A stretch of 45,124 nt of DNA from a virus, in IMG/VR virus record IMGVR_UViG_3300021127_000012, positions 1-45,124 of that record; one strand, written 5' to 3'. Shown here piece after piece: positions 1 to 9,699 of the stretch. The translations under genes and the position numbers were made by a program. The number at the start of each line of letters is the position of its first letter. Within the stretch, counting starts at the first letter, position 1. The notes under the pieces were generated by a model. That model made no database searches and was not told where the DNA came from. It saw nothing but the letters and a program-made list of their open reading frames with translations.

Positions 1-453
1 TGTTGGAGCCCCGCCAATATAGGTCTCTATTTTAGTCCAACCGTAGTTATTAATTTCTGTTTGAGTTGACCCAGTGTAAACATTTGTGCTGTCTTTTGCA
101 TAAGATGATACAAGCACTGGTAATGCCTGACTGGTCATCATATAGGTAACTATCTTGTAAGTTGGACTTGAGCCATTTGTGGTGCATGTATATAAAACAG
201 ATCCTGATGCCGTTGATGTTCCAGTAGTTGTAGCAAATGAATTTGTAGTAAAGACTGGATGTGCAGCAGCACCTGTAACTGAAGATATTGTACTTGTTGT
301 AGTTGGAGTAAACTTTGTTCCATCTCCAGTTACCATAAGATATGGCGGATTAAAGAGGTTTTGATTCCACTCAGCAGAAATCACTGGTAGCATATTTACG
401 GATTTAGCATTTAGAAAAATGTCTCTATACGTATTATCAGTATTTAGTAGCAT
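1..453 (-). CDS. Minor tail protein, 3' end cut by the window edge
   Basis: Open reading frame entering from the left edge; 151 codons from ATG at 453-451 without a stop. The ATG overlaps the stop of the upstream gene (TAATG), so the two are translationally coupled, with GGAGGT just upstream as ribosome site. The visible N-terminal part is rich in Thr, Ser, Asn and Tyr and has no recognised motif. Its place directly after the tape measure and a minor tail gene suggests a distal-tail or baseplate component. The true length is unknown. Confidence 0.7.
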   Translation of the reverse strand, partial: MLLNTDNTYRDIFLNAKSVNMLPVISAEWNQNLFNPPYLMVTGDGTKFTPTTTSTISSVTGAAAHPVFTTNSFATTTGTSTASGSVLYTCTTNGSSPTYKIVTYMMTSQALPVLVSSYAKDSTNVYTGSTQTEINNYGWTKIETYIGGAPT

Positions 454-917
454 TATACCTCCGTAAATTCTATGGTCATATCAACTAGGTCTCTGAATTC
501 ATTTCTCTTTGATGTAGTTATATCAAACTTAGTAATGAAAACTTGAGTTGTTTCTGATGTGAATTTAGAACTCAAAAATGAGGTATCTCCAACCGAAGGC
601 GTAGATGATGCTGAATGTACAAACTTAATATAGATTGGACTAAATACATTTTGTGAATAAAAAGCATTTAGCCAGGCTGATGAATAATTTCCATCAACTG
701 TATCATTTGTGCTAGATGTCAATGTTTTCCAAGTTACGGTAAATGTTCTCTTTGAGGCAATTACATATTTACGCATTTTACCATTTGCCATACGGGAAGA
801 TTCTTCAATTAGGCTATTTTCAACTTGAATAGGATCACGGTTATGATCTGTTAATGGATACCATGTAGTATTATCAGTAGAAACTTGTATTCCCGCCTGT
901 ATAGCATATACTGTCAT
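453..917 (-). CDS. Minor tail protein following the tape measure
   Basis: 154 residues, starting one base after the tape measure stop. The central stretch SRMANGKMRKYVIASKRTF followed by a Trp-rich beta segment resembles small proteins that sit directly after the tape measure in actinobacteriophages; I infer a distal-tail role from position. No transmembrane segment or catalytic motif is visible. It overlaps the next gene by one base, as expected for a tail operon. Confidence 0.7.
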   Translation of the reverse strand: MTVYAIQAGIQVSTDNTTWYPLTDHNRDPIQVENSLIEESSRMANGKMRKYVIASKRTFTVTWKTLTSSTNDTVDGNYSSAWLNAFYSQNVFSPIYIKFVHSASSTPSVGDTSFLSSKFTSETTQVFITKFDITTSKRNEFRDLVDMTIEFTEV

Positions 918-3900
918 TTAGTGTTTTACCTTTACCGTTGCTGTTTTGACATTGTGAGTAGTGTTTGCCTTAGCCTTAGCTTTAGCAAGACCCTCTTGAA
1001 TTCCCTTTTGAGTTGCTGCTGTGATAGCCGCTTCATATTCCTTTGGAGTAATTACAGAATTACTTGTATTAATAGTTTGATAAACTTGAACTCCCTGGAA
1101 AGCATCTCCACTTGCAAGTTTGCTAGCTGCTGCAACAGCTGCTTGAACTTGAGAATTTACACCTGCCGTTTGCTTTTCATAAGATGCCGTTGAGATTCCT
1201 CCCAAAAGTGATGCATCATATTTAGAGCTAAATGTAGTAGGAATATTCATACCAGTATACTTGCTTAGATTTTTAAGTGCAACAGAGTTAGATGATGCGT
1301 CCTGTAAAGCACTAATAATATTAGACAGACTAGTTGCAAGATCTGTTTGTTTTCCAGCCTTCAATTGTCCAGCATATGTTGCTTGTGCATTCTGTGCGGA
1401 TTGTTGAGCTTGTGCAGCTGCAAGATAATCTCCACTAATTGTAGCTTGCTTCATCTGATTAAAATAATCCATTTGCTTAGTTTGGTAATCTTGTGTAAGC
1501 TTTAATTGATCATTATATTTTTGCTGAGCAGCTGCTTGAGCATCTACCAATTTCTTTAGGTCCGTATAATGCTTAATAACTGGAGCATATATCTTTGCAT
1601 AATCTGGGCCAGTAGAAGTTGTTGAGTCACCACCGCCACCACCGCCAGCACCGCCTCCTGCTCCATTGAGACCAGCCATAATCGCTTTGTTAGCTGCGTC
1701 TACAGCTTTCTGAAAATCTCCACTTTTTGCATAAGCATCAATAATTTCACCCATTTTAGATGCAGCTGTTAAACCTAGCTTGGTACCATTTGCCTTTGCC
1801 CAGGCCTGCAATTGATCTGGAGTCATGACCTGCAAAACAGCATTCATCTTCATAATTTCTGATGCAGATAATTTAGCATTAGGCCCCATGCCTTTGATAT
1901 ATCCTTCAACCTGAGTTAATCTTGCTATATCATCTTTACTTCCTGTGCCAATGATAGTCTTTTCAAGTAAATCAAGTGCTGTACTTGTATCTCCACTTGC
2001 TGCTTTAACTGCATTAATTCTATCTTGCATATCTTTAAAACCAAGAGAGCTATTTGATGTAATTGCATACAAATTATTTAGCTGATCTGCATATGCTTTA
2101 GCAGCTCCTGTTAATGATGAATAATCTAATTGATACATCTTTGAACCAGCTCTTCCGCCATAAGCCAATCCAGTTGTAACAAAATCTTGACTATTAACTA
2201 GAGCATTAAGAGATGATGTTGTTGCTTTTGACGCATCTGCCTTGCCAGTTTTTTCGTTATACCCAATAGATCTTGAAATTTCTTTCCATGCAGTTTCAAA
2301 ATCTGTAGTTCTGCCTGCTGCCTGCAAAGCTGAATAAACATATGCTTTTGCTTGTGAAGGATCTAGTCCGCCTGTTGATATAGCATTTTGAACATTTTGC
2401 TTCAAGTTGCCAACAACGCCAGTTATTTTATAATTTGGGTCTGATATAGCCTTTACAAGATCTCCTAGGGGATCTCCCTTTGGTAGACTTTTGATTGCAG
2501 CAACCATTGCTTGGACTTGAGTGCTTGCACTTGACATCCCGTTTCCAAGATCAACTATATTGCCCTTTAATGTTACTGTCTTTGTTGAAAGATTACTTGT
2601 TTGTAAAGAGAGATTTTTAGTTTGAACTGCTGTATTCAATGCAGTACTCTTGAAGATTTGAAGGTCTGACACAGAACTTGTTGTATTGGCTTTCCATTCT
2701 GCTGCAACTGATGCGGAACGTGCAGAAATCATATCAAATAATGATTTTACTGCTCCTGCTGCAGCACCTATTGCAGCTCCTATTGGAGCACCTTCTGGGC
2801 CGAAAGCCATACCAGCCATCATTCCCATTCCAGACATTGATGCAACATTTCCTATAGCAGAAGATACACCACCCTTTGGAAGCATGCTGGTGAGCATTGG
2901 GGCTACCATAGCAAGTCCCATTCCAGCTCCGCCTGCACCCATCTTTGATGCTAGCATTCTACTAAATATGCCTGAAGTTTCTTCAGCAGCGACTACAGCT
3001 TCTTCTTCTGCTGGTACCCATAGTTGAGCACTAAATTCTTTTATACTTTGCTGTGCAAATGGAAGCTCCATTTGTAGAGCTTCTTGAGTTGCAGTACTTG
3101 CAGCTTCTACACTTGCTTTTGCTGCAGCTTCAACATCTGGTATTGTATCAGTAATTCCAGCAGCAGTGCCTTGTCCAATTGGTTGCCCCAGCATTCTTCT
3201 GAATAATCCAGATGGGCTGGCTGCTTCAGATGCACCTCTTCCAGATTCTAATGTGGCATTAACGCTTTCAACTTCTGCATCATTAATAATAGATTGAGAA
3301 TCATTAATTCCCTTGGCTACGCCAACACTCCAAGATTTACCAGATTGTTCTGCTATTTGTTGAACATAAGCATTAGCTTGCTTTTGCGCTTCTATGGAAG
3401 CAGTAGGTCTTGAATAATAAGATCCAGCACCGCCCAAAGATATTCCAGATGGATCTGGGTATTCAGTAGCTCCGCCACCCATACCAGTTCTAGATCTTGT
3501 TCCCTTTGCATCTGTATATTGATAAGTCTTAAATGTATTTCTTTCTTTAATTACAGAATCTCTTACAACTTGAGATACACCATTAAACTCATCATCAATA
3601 GTAGATTGAACTGCAGAATTGAGTTCTGCATCCCCAACCAACTTAGAGCCATGACTTCTAATTGCTGTAATCATACCCTGTTTAAATGGCTCATCAACAT
3701 TTGCAAAATTTTTATAAACTTCGCTATTTGGATTTCTTGCCTCTGCCTGTAGCCAGTCTGCTAATTCATTTCCAGACATGTAACCCTTGTTAGCTGCAGC
3801 TGGAAGATTCATTATTGATTCAGAGTAAGCATTTACAGATCCATTCTTAGCAAATGTACCCATCATATTTCCATGAGTAGTTTCATCAATTGCACCTGAT

Positions 3901-6440
3901 GCATACATAGCTCTTACTTGATCTGCAGTCAAAGTGATTGGTTCTGTTGTGTGTGCACGGGCTAATCCTGTATTAGCAGCATTACCTCTGCCAGTATCAA
4001 AATATGCATTGCTTGATGCAGTCTTCATATGCATTACTCTTTGCATTTCTGAATATACTGGATCTGACTTTAGTGCAGATGCAGTAATCTTGCCATTTAG
4101 AGCAAGTCTATCAAGCATTTCTGTTATGATTGATTCTACTCCAGAGAAGTTAGCTTGAATTTCTTCAATAACTTTTTGAGCAGATGATGTACCCGTATAG
4201 CTTGATCCATTAAATACTACCTGCCCGCCCGTCATATACCCTGGCAAATTATTTCTATTCATTGCTGAAAGAACTGTGCTGTATTTTGCAGCTGCTGATT
4301 TATTAACTACAAATTCACCTGGAGTAAGCATAGCTGGTACAGTATCGCCACTTCCAGTGCCTGGAACATTTCCACCAGATGCAAATAGCATTGGTAGTTC
4401 CATTTGTAAAGCACCTGTAGCTTCTCTTGCGGTAGTTCCAGCTTCTGTAATAACTGTATCTAGATCTGATGCCAAGGCTCCAGGATTGACTGATACTGCA
4501 TTAAGTGCAGAAATTTGAGTTGTTAGATTTCTAATCGCTGTTGCGAGAACATCAAAAGCCTTTGCACTATTTTGTGCAGATAGTTCCATTAAGTCTGTAG
4601 AATGTGATGCTGCAAGTGCACTTACATCAACTTCATGATAGAAGTTTGACATGTTCTTGAGTCCTGCTGCAAATCTTTGAAGAGGACCTGTGTCAGTAGC
4701 CTGAGTAAAGCCTTCCTTAAACATTCGCATGTAGTTGAAGCCTTTAAATATAGTTCCGACAAGGTTAGAGAATAAACCTGCAAACATTACAAGCGGACCG
4801 ATTAAGCCAACCACAGCTAATCCGCCAATCAAAACGCTCTTCATTGAACCTAATTTATCAAACCACTTTACAATTCCGTCTAAGACATTTCCGATATTTG
4901 TCATAACAACAAGAAATTCTCTGCCGACTGGAATCAAGTCTGCCTGTAGACTTGCCTTCATCTTTGCATATTGGGCTGCAGGAGTACCCTTACTTGCAAC
5001 GTCTACTTCTTGTTGTGCAACTGCTGCAAGTTCTGATGAACTACTTGCATACAACTGCATAACTTTTTCATTTTGAGATCCAGCCTTGCCTAAACTTGAT
5101 ATAAGTGCGTCTGCACGAGCAAACTGGAATTTTCCAAACAATTGTTCAATTGCTTGAGTTCTAGTAGCATTAGGAAGCTTATCTAGTGCTGCTTGTAGAT
5201 CCTGCAACATCTTCAATGGATTATTTGCATCTTGTGCAACAATACCCTTTAGGCTTATGCCAAGATTATTAAATTCATTTACAGCTTTTGTTGTAGGATT
5301 AATCAAGGTAGCAAACATTGATTTAATTGTGTTAGCTGCTTGTGATGCTGGCACACCATTTTCACGCAATGCTACTAACAGTGTTGCAAAATCCTTATAG
5401 CTTCCGCCCATTTGAGTAATGATTGGACCAACTTTTGGCATAGCTTCAACAAGGTCTTGCATTGATGTAGATGTTGAGTGCTTAGCAGCATTTAAAAAGT
5501 TAATAGCATCAGTCATTTGGCTGGATTGCAACTTAAATACATTCTGCATAGCAATTGCTGCTTGTGCAGAGTCTGCTGCAGTCAATCCACCAATTTTCAT
5601 CAATTTAGCAGTAGCATCAGTTGTCTTAAGAAGATCTTGTCCCGTTAAGCCCATTTGAGAGAATGTTTGTGCAATTGTTACGGTATCCGTCATTGTGATA
5701 CCAATTGTATGGGCTAGATTTTCAGCTAGATTAGTAACTTCATTTTTAATAGTGTCCAAAGTTGCCTGAGATTGAACTACTGCCTGAGAACCATAAACCT
5801 TCAACATGTCAGTCATTTGCTTATCAAATGATAGATATGTCTGTGCTGCTTGATTTGCAAATAGTCCAAGTGGTACTGTTAAGCCTACTGTTAATTGACG
5901 ACCCGCCCATTGCATATTTTTACCAAAATCAATAAGCTTATTTGCTCCATCACGGAGTGTTGTATTGTAAGCTGTTTGATAAAAAGCTGCTTTTTCTGTA
6001 TCAGTAACTACACCGTTAAGGTCTGTAATTACTTGAGAATAGCCTGCGTGAAGTGCATCTGGCACAACAACAGAACGAGCTACTCTTGCTTGCTGTGTAG
6101 CTAAATCGTCTAGCTGGGTTGATACGCCTTGTGCGTTTTGCTTCCAGATATTGTAGTACTGACCGAGTTTTAATTGGCCTGATTCTAGTTGCTTACTAAA
6201 TTGAGAAACGCTGTCTGCCATTTGAACAGACTGAACATTAAATGCTCGTGTTGAATTTACTAGATTGGTAAATTGCTGTTGGGCTTTTTGAAGTCCAGAG
6301 ACATAATCACTACTTAGAGTGTTTCCAAAGGAAGAACTCTGCATGTCTGCCATAGCTGCTTTGAGCTTTGTAACCTCTGCAAACACAGGGCTAAAATTAG
6401 CAAATGCATTTAAGTGAATGTCTACTGAATTAATTGCCAC
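918..6440 (-). CDS. Tail tape measure protein (TP901-type)
   Basis: About 1840 residues, the longest gene here. It sets tail length and is probably ejected with the DNA. The start is GTG at 6440-6438, six bases after a GGAGG ribosome site, and overlaps the chaperone frame. Residues ~190-400 look like the TP901 tape measure core (FDKQMTDMLKVYG through alternating helices). A hydrophobic segment lies at ~535-570. A GxVPGxGxGDxVPAMLxPGEFVVNK motif, typical of tape measures, lies near 690-715. A Gly/Met/Ala-rich hydrophobic stretch follows at ~1190-1260 and Gln-rich helical repeats at ~1650-1720. At roughly 1.5 angstrom per residue the tail would be near 270 nm (inference). Confidence 0.96.
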   Translation of the reverse strand: MAINSVDIHLNAFANFSPVFAEVTKLKAAMADMQSSSFGNTLSSDYVSGLQKAQQQFTNLVNSTRAFNVQSVQMADSVSQFSKQLESGQLKLGQYYNIWKQNAQGVSTQLDDLATQQARVARSVVVPDALHAGYSQVITDLNGVVTDTEKAAFYQTAYNTTLRDGANKLIDFGKNMQWAGRQLTVGLTVPLGLFANQAAQTYLSFDKQMTDMLKVYGSQAVVQSQATLDTIKNEVTNLAENLAHTIGITMTDTVTIAQTFSQMGLTGQDLLKTTDATAKLMKIGGLTAADSAQAAIAMQNVFKLQSSQMTDAINFLNAAKHSTSTSMQDLVEAMPKVGPIITQMGGSYKDFATLLVALRENGVPASQAANTIKSMFATLINPTTKAVNEFNNLGISLKGIVAQDANNPLKMLQDLQAALDKLPNATRTQAIEQLFGKFQFARADALISSLGKAGSQNEKVMQLYASSSSELAAVAQQEVDVASKGTPAAQYAKMKASLQADLIPVGREFLVVMTNIGNVLDGIVKWFDKLGSMKSVLIGGLAVVGLIGPLVMFAGLFSNLVGTIFKGFNYMRMFKEGFTQATDTGPLQRFAAGLKNMSNFYHEVDVSALAASHSTDLMELSAQNSAKAFDVLATAIRNLTTQISALNAVSVNPGALASDLDTVITEAGTTAREATGALQMELPMLFASGGNVPGTGSGDTVPAMLTPGEFVVNKSAAAKYSTVLSAMNRNNLPGYMTGGQVVFNGSSYTGTSSAQKVIEEIQANFSGVESIITEMLDRLALNGKITASALKSDPVYSEMQRVMHMKTASSNAYFDTGRGNAANTGLARAHTTEPITLTADQVRAMYASGAIDETTHGNMMGTFAKNGSVNAYSESIMNLPAAANKGYMSGNELADWLQAEARNPNSEVYKNFANVDEPFKQGMITAIRSHGSKLVGDAELNSAVQSTIDDEFNGVSQVVRDSVIKERNTFKTYQYTDAKGTRSRTGMGGGATEYPDPSGISLGGAGSYYSRPTASIEAQKQANAYVQQIAEQSGKSWSVGVAKGINDSQSIINDAEVESVNATLESGRGASEAASPSGLFRRMLGQPIGQGTAAGITDTIPDVEAAAKASVEAASTATQEALQMELPFAQQSIKEFSAQLWVPAEEEAVVAAEETSGIFSRMLASKMGAGGAGMGLAMVAPMLTSMLPKGGVSSAIGNVASMSGMGMMAGMAFGPEGAPIGAAIGAAAGAVKSLFDMISARSASVAAEWKANTTSSVSDLQIFKSTALNTAVQTKNLSLQTSNLSTKTVTLKGNIVDLGNGMSSASTQVQAMVAAIKSLPKGDPLGDLVKAISDPNYKITGVVGNLKQNVQNAISTGGLDPSQAKAYVYSALQAAGRTTDFETAWKEISRSIGYNEKTGKADASKATTSSLNALVNSQDFVTTGLAYGGRAGSKMYQLDYSSLTGAAKAYADQLNNLYAITSNSSLGFKDMQDRINAVKAASGDTSTALDLLEKTIIGTGSKDDIARLTQVEGYIKGMGPNAKLSASEIMKMNAVLQVMTPDQLQAWAKANGTKLGLTAASKMGEIIDAYAKSGDFQKAVDAANKAIMAGLNGAGGGAGGGGGGDSTTSTGPDYAKIYAPVIKHYTDLKKLVDAQAAAQQKYNDQLKLTQDYQTKQMDYFNQMKQATISGDYLAAAQAQQSAQNAQATYAGQLKAGKQTDLATSLSNIISALQDASSNSVALKNLSKYTGMNIPTTFSSKYDASLLGGISTASYEKQTAGVNSQVQAAVAAASKLASGDAFQGVQVYQTINTSNSVITPKEYEAAITAATQKGIQEGLAKAKAKANTTHNVKTATVKVKH

Positions 6441-6747
6441 CTATTTCCTCCACATAGCCAAGTCCAAAACCAATTCCGAAACCTGCATCTTTTGCTACAG
6501 TACCTTTCAAAACGGTAATGTCATTGTCTTCTTCTTCTTCAGTCTCTAGATCTACACCTTGCAATGCTGCAGTGAATTTCTTATCAGAATAATCTCTGTC
6601 CCGCATTGTCTTCAGTATGATCAGAACCTCCTCCATTGAAAGGTTGTTTTCCAACTCTTCAAAATTCTTCCAATGTCCTAGAAGAAAAACTTCTGCTTCT
6701 AAACTGGCGAGATCTAGTTCGTCCCAGCTAGATTCGCCAGTGGGGAG
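6430..6747 (-). CDS. Tail assembly chaperone, C-terminal part reached by -1 frameshift
   Basis: This frame continues the chaperone at 6714-7049 after a -1 shift at the CCCAAAC heptamer (6747-6753). From 6747 it encodes about 105 residues, beginning LPTGESSWDELDLASLEAEV and ending ...GYVEEIGGN. The frame has no good start of its own: only a TTG at 6654 and an internal ATG at ~6636. The joined product would be about 206 residues, the usual gpG/gpGT arrangement directly upstream of the tape measure. The end overlaps the tape measure start by 11 bases. Confidence 0.85.
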   Translation of the reverse strand, partial: LPTGESSWDELDLASLEAEVFLLGHWKNFEELENNLSMEEVLIILKTMRDRDYSDKKFTAALQGVDLETEEEEDNDITVLKGTVAKDAGFGIGFGLGYVEEIGGN

Positions 6748-7049
6748 TTTGGGGAGTCCATTTTGACACCGCCTGCAACTTCCAAAATCTTCATAAGTGT
6801 AGGGACTTCAACTACCTTTTCAAAGGCATCTTTGTCTGTAGAAAGCTGTGGGTAAAATACTTCCATGCACACCATACCAGCTTCAATAAACACTTCTAGG
6901 ATGTCGGACTCTGTTTTAACAGACTCATCCTTCATCTTATCAATAACTGTCATAAACTTCTTAAGATAAGAAATTGTCAATGGCTTAACCTTAATAACGG
7001 TTCCATCTGATAGTTCAATTTCTAATACATCATATATTGTGGTTGGCAA
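6714..7049 (-). CDS. Tail assembly chaperone, short product (gpG-like)
   Basis: 111 residues, MPTTIYDVLEIEL..., preceded by a GGAG-like site. It lies between the tail tube gene and the tape measure, where tail assembly chaperones are found in nearly all siphoviruses. The C-terminal third contains an in-frame CCCAAAC slippery heptamer, so a fraction of ribosomes should produce the longer gpGT-like protein. No enzymatic motif. The short and long forms are expected to coat the tape measure during tail building; that role is family knowledge. Confidence 0.85.
   Translation of the reverse strand: MPTTIYDVLEIELSDGTVIKVKPLTISYLKKFMTVIDKMKDESVKTESDILEVFIEAGMVCMEVFYPQLSTDKDAFEKVVEVPTLMKILEVAGGVKMDSPNSPLANLAGTN
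6747..6753 (-). other. Programmed -1 ribosomal frameshift site
   Basis: The minus strand reads CCCAAAC in the zero-frame phasing C CCA AAC, a canonical XXXYYYZ heptamer. The zero frame stops at 6714-6716. The -1 frame is open from here to 6430 without interruption, and both frames are otherwise conserved in length for tail chaperones. Confidence 0.85.
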
Positions 7050-7110
7050 AACATTCTCCTTTTTTTGCTGTCTAGGTAATTATATCAAGTTGTGTAATTA
7101 AAACATAAAC

Positions 7111-7130
7111 TCCCCTCATTTCTGAGGGGA
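7111..7130 (-). terminator. Hairpin after the tail tube gene
   Basis: Inverted repeat TCCCCTCA-TTTC-TGAGGGGA, an 8-base perfect stem with a 4-base loop, in the gap between the tail tube stop (7167) and the chaperone start. On the minus strand it is followed by AGTTTATGTTTTAATT, a broken U tract. It may attenuate transcription so that tube mRNA exceeds chaperone mRNA. Confidence 0.65.
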
Positions 7131-7166
7131 ATTTATTTATACGATATTAAGTTTTAGGGTGTATTA

Positions 7167-7934
7167 TTATCCGTATACACGGTCAATAATTACGCCATAT
7201 TCTGCACCATCATATGAGTCTGAGTCATCTGGGAGGCAACGGAATTGGACTGGGAACACTGTAGCTCCGTCACGCTTCAATGCGTGTGCGGTTGTCTGCA
7301 TCTGAACGATACGACGTGCAACATAAATACGCTCCTTCTTAATTGTTCCAGAAGTATCAATAAGCCCTGGGGCTGATGATCCGTTAACTGTGTAGTTAGA
7401 ACCTTCTGTACCAATGTTCTGTGGAACGTTACCGATTGCCACGAGTGAACGCTCTACTGGATAATCTCCGAGAGATCCAGCTGCCAAGTTCAGTGTTGCG
7501 TTTGCAACGTTTGCAGTGTTGACAGTTGCTGGAGTAAATGAGTTCTCAATGTTTGATGTTGAGCCAGTTGCTGTGTAAGTTACATAGCTATCTGCTTGTC
7601 CAAATACCAAGTTGATATTTTCAAGTGTACCCTCTGAGAGTTCTGTCTTAAGCGTGATCTTAAGAGTCTGCTTGAATAGACGAGCTGCATCAAGAAGTTG
7701 ATCAACCATAACTTCACCATATCCTGGCTCGTATGATACTTCAAAACCTGTGTTTGTATATCCGACGTTTCTCCACTTAGAGCTTGAGTCTAGATATCCT
7801 GCTGCTGGTTGAGTTGATGCCCAACCGAGATCGCCTGAGCCTGCTACTGCTGTGTTTGGGCGGTTAACTCCATTACCTGTGCTTACGAAAATATTCGCTG
7901 CACCAACAAGTACGTTTTTTACATTTTGTGCCAT
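7167..7934 (-). CDS. Major tail tube protein
   Basis: 255 residues, MAQNVKNVLVGAANIFVS..., located between the tail terminator/connectors and the tail chaperone. Size, position and a beta-rich sequence (FEVSYEPGYGEVMVDQ, LKITLKTELSEGTLENINLV) fit the phage tail tube family, which forms stacked hexameric rings. It has its own terminator hairpin downstream, consistent with high expression. There is no Ig-like extra domain at the C terminus. Confidence 0.9.
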   Translation of the reverse strand: MAQNVKNVLVGAANIFVSTGNGVNRPNTAVAGSGDLGWASTQPAAGYLDSSSKWRNVGYTNTGFEVSYEPGYGEVMVDQLLDAARLFKQTLKITLKTELSEGTLENINLVFGQADSYVTYTATGSTSNIENSFTPATVNTANVANATLNLAAGSLGDYPVERSLVAIGNVPQNIGTEGSNYTVNGSSAPGLIDTSGTIKKERIYVARRIVQMQTTAHALKRDGATVFPVQFRCLPDDSDSYDGAEYGVIIDRVYG

Positions 7935-8034
7935 AGTTTTATTTCACCTGCTTTCATTTTATTAAAATTTGATAGATAAGGGCCTTCCTCAAGACCTAAA
8001 TAAATAATAACAGATTGACCCAATAATTCAAAGT

Positions 8035-8544
8035 TTAGAACCTTCCATTTGAAGATTGGTCTGTATTACGACTGTATTTATACAATATGTGAACTTGTCC
8101 TTGAATATGCCCGCCCTCATTCTTAAAAGGCTCTGGAGATAGAATTGCTTCAATTGAAGTATAATGAAAATGAAATGTGCTATTTAAATTAAATGAATTT
8201 ATATCTTTAGCTGATTCATCAAATCTTCTAAATAGATCAAGCATTAAGTTAATAACACGATTAACTTCATCAATATCTATGCTTGTTATTGTCAACAGCA
8301 TTAATTCTTCTTGCATCCACCAGTCTTGTGTAATTGGCTTTACTTCCCAGTCATATACAATGAATGGTTTTCCTGGCAAAAGATTATTAAACTCTGGAAG
8401 CTCTTGAGCTGGAATAATTGGTACTAGTGGTTCTGTAAAGCCCTCTGCATAATAATCAGATGGATTATAAACTCCAGATGACTGTAGATTTGCCCATATA
8501 TACTGACGCATGTCATTAACTGCTAATTGTGTGTAATCTGCCAT
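8035..8544 (-). CDS. Tail terminator/tail completion protein
   Basis: 169 residues. The N-terminal helix (VNDMRQYIWANLQSSGVY) and the pattern WMQEELMLLTI...VNRVINLMLDLFRRFDESA resemble small tail-terminator proteins that cap the tail tube next to the head. The gene sits directly upstream of the tail tube, and its ATG overlaps the preceding stop by one base. Function is inferred from size, order and fold-like pattern. Confidence 0.65.
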   Translation of the reverse strand: MADYTQLAVNDMRQYIWANLQSSGVYNPSDYYAEGFTEPLVPIIPAQELPEFNNLLPGKPFIVYDWEVKPITQDWWMQEELMLLTITSIDIDEVNRVINLMLDLFRRFDESAKDINSFNLNSTFHFHYTSIEAILSPEPFKNEGGHIQGQVHILYKYSRNTDQSSNGRF

Positions 8545-9272
8545 TATTGAACCACCTTATTTCCCGAATAACTTCTTAATGTAGATATTGCAGATTCCAT
8601 CGCTTTTTCAGAACCAGCATTTGGTTCATTTAAAGCATTAACTATAGATTCTTGCAAACTACTTAAAATACCAGATGATTGGATTACTAATGCGGTATTG
8701 GCTGCAAACCAACCATGAAAGAATTTCTCAAAAGATCCTTTAACCTGAGTTCCGCCAGGATTTAGAATATTAACGATTGTTCCATTGGGTATAAATGAAA
8801 CTACTCCAGAACGACCAAGGAATGCAAGAGTTCTTCTGGCTTGAAAACTAATTCCTCTTCCAGATTCCATTACATCTGCTTTATCTGCAAAGACACTTCT
8901 AGATACTACAGATTTTCCAGTTCTTCCTGCTTGAAGAAGTTCTGGTGGAATTGGGACTGGTGTTTTAGATTTAATAAAATCTGCACCAATCTTTAATGAA
9001 GATCCATTGGAATAAATTCTAGCCATTTTAAATAACTTCTTAGATGTATTTCCAGTTTGATTCCACTCGTATACGTGATGGAATTTCTTTGGTTCCATTT
9101 TTGCTGCCAGGCTTAAATCTCTAATAAATCTTTTAGTTGAGATTGTAAACAAAGCATTATTTATTTCTGTTAATACATTTGGCTCTATAGCAACCTGCAT
9201 ACCTTGAACCTTAATGTTTATTTCATGCAAAAATTTTTCGACTTCTCCACTATTGGACTTGAGTGTTATCAT
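8544..9272 (-). CDS. Head-tail connector protein (HK97 gp10-like position)
   Basis: 242 residues from ATG at 9272 (MITLKSNSGEVEKFLHEI...). The frame is open further upstream to 9323, but that would overlap the previous gene by 74 bases, so the later start is preferred. The protein is basic in the middle, with RTGKSVVSRSVFADKADVMESG and QARRTLAFLGRSGVVSF, a pattern seen in gp10-like connector or tail-completion proteins. No catalytic motif is visible. Confidence 0.6.
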   Translation of the reverse strand: MITLKSNSGEVEKFLHEINIKVQGMQVAIEPNVLTEINNALFTISTKRFIRDLSLAAKMEPKKFHHVYEWNQTGNTSKKLFKMARIYSNGSSLKIGADFIKSKTPVPIPPELLQAGRTGKSVVSRSVFADKADVMESGRGISFQARRTLAFLGRSGVVSFIPNGTIVNILNPGGTQVKGSFEKFFHGWFAANTALVIQSSGILSSLQESIVNALNEPNAGSEKAMESAISTLRSYSGNKVVQ

Positions 9273-9699
9273 TCTGAACCTGTACTCTCTGTAGAGTAAC
9301 TTCATAATAAGCAACTCTTCCAAATGGATCTAATACAGCGTGTGATGCTGTAACGTCAAATATTGTATCTGGCTGATCAATCTTATCAAACTCATAATAC
9401 ACTTGCTTGTTATCATTTGATCTAATGCCAGAAACTCTCCAACGCTTAGAAACCTGCTCTAGCATTTTCATTTTTAACTGTAGCTTTTCTCCATACTCAT
9501 CAAACTTACCATTATCAAAACTTTTATTATCTGCTTTGTTAGATGAGCCTTTTGTCTTTAATGGTTCTATTTTACATTGTACTGTATGGTCATAAACCCA
9601 TTCCCGCACAATCTTACCGCTGCCTGGAGCCTGAGAAGCCTGCTGGATATAAATATCAGCCTTCATATTCATAATGGTCTGTATGAAGGAGTTATTCAT
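9250..9699 (-). CDS. Head closure (stopper) protein
   Basis: 149 residues. The N-terminal MKADIYIQQASQAPGSGKIVREW and a beta-rich remainder (VQCKIEPL, RWRVSGIR, YYEVTLQRVQV) match the general look of SPP1 gp16-type head-closure proteins. It lies between the adaptor and gp10-like genes, and its start overlaps the previous stop by one base. The assignment rests mainly on gene order. Confidence 0.6.
   Translation of the reverse strand: MNNSFIQTIMNMKADIYIQQASQAPGSGKIVREWVYDHTVQCKIEPLKTKGSSNKADNKSFDNGKFDEYGEKLQLKMKMLEQVSKRWRVSGIRSNDNKQVYYEFDKIDQPDTIFDVTASHAVLDPFGRVAYYEVTLQRVQVQNDNTQVQ

Noticed and set aside
6430-6654. Independent 74-residue gene starting at TTG 6654
   Set aside because: The frame is open upstream to the slippery site and joins the chaperone; the start is poor.
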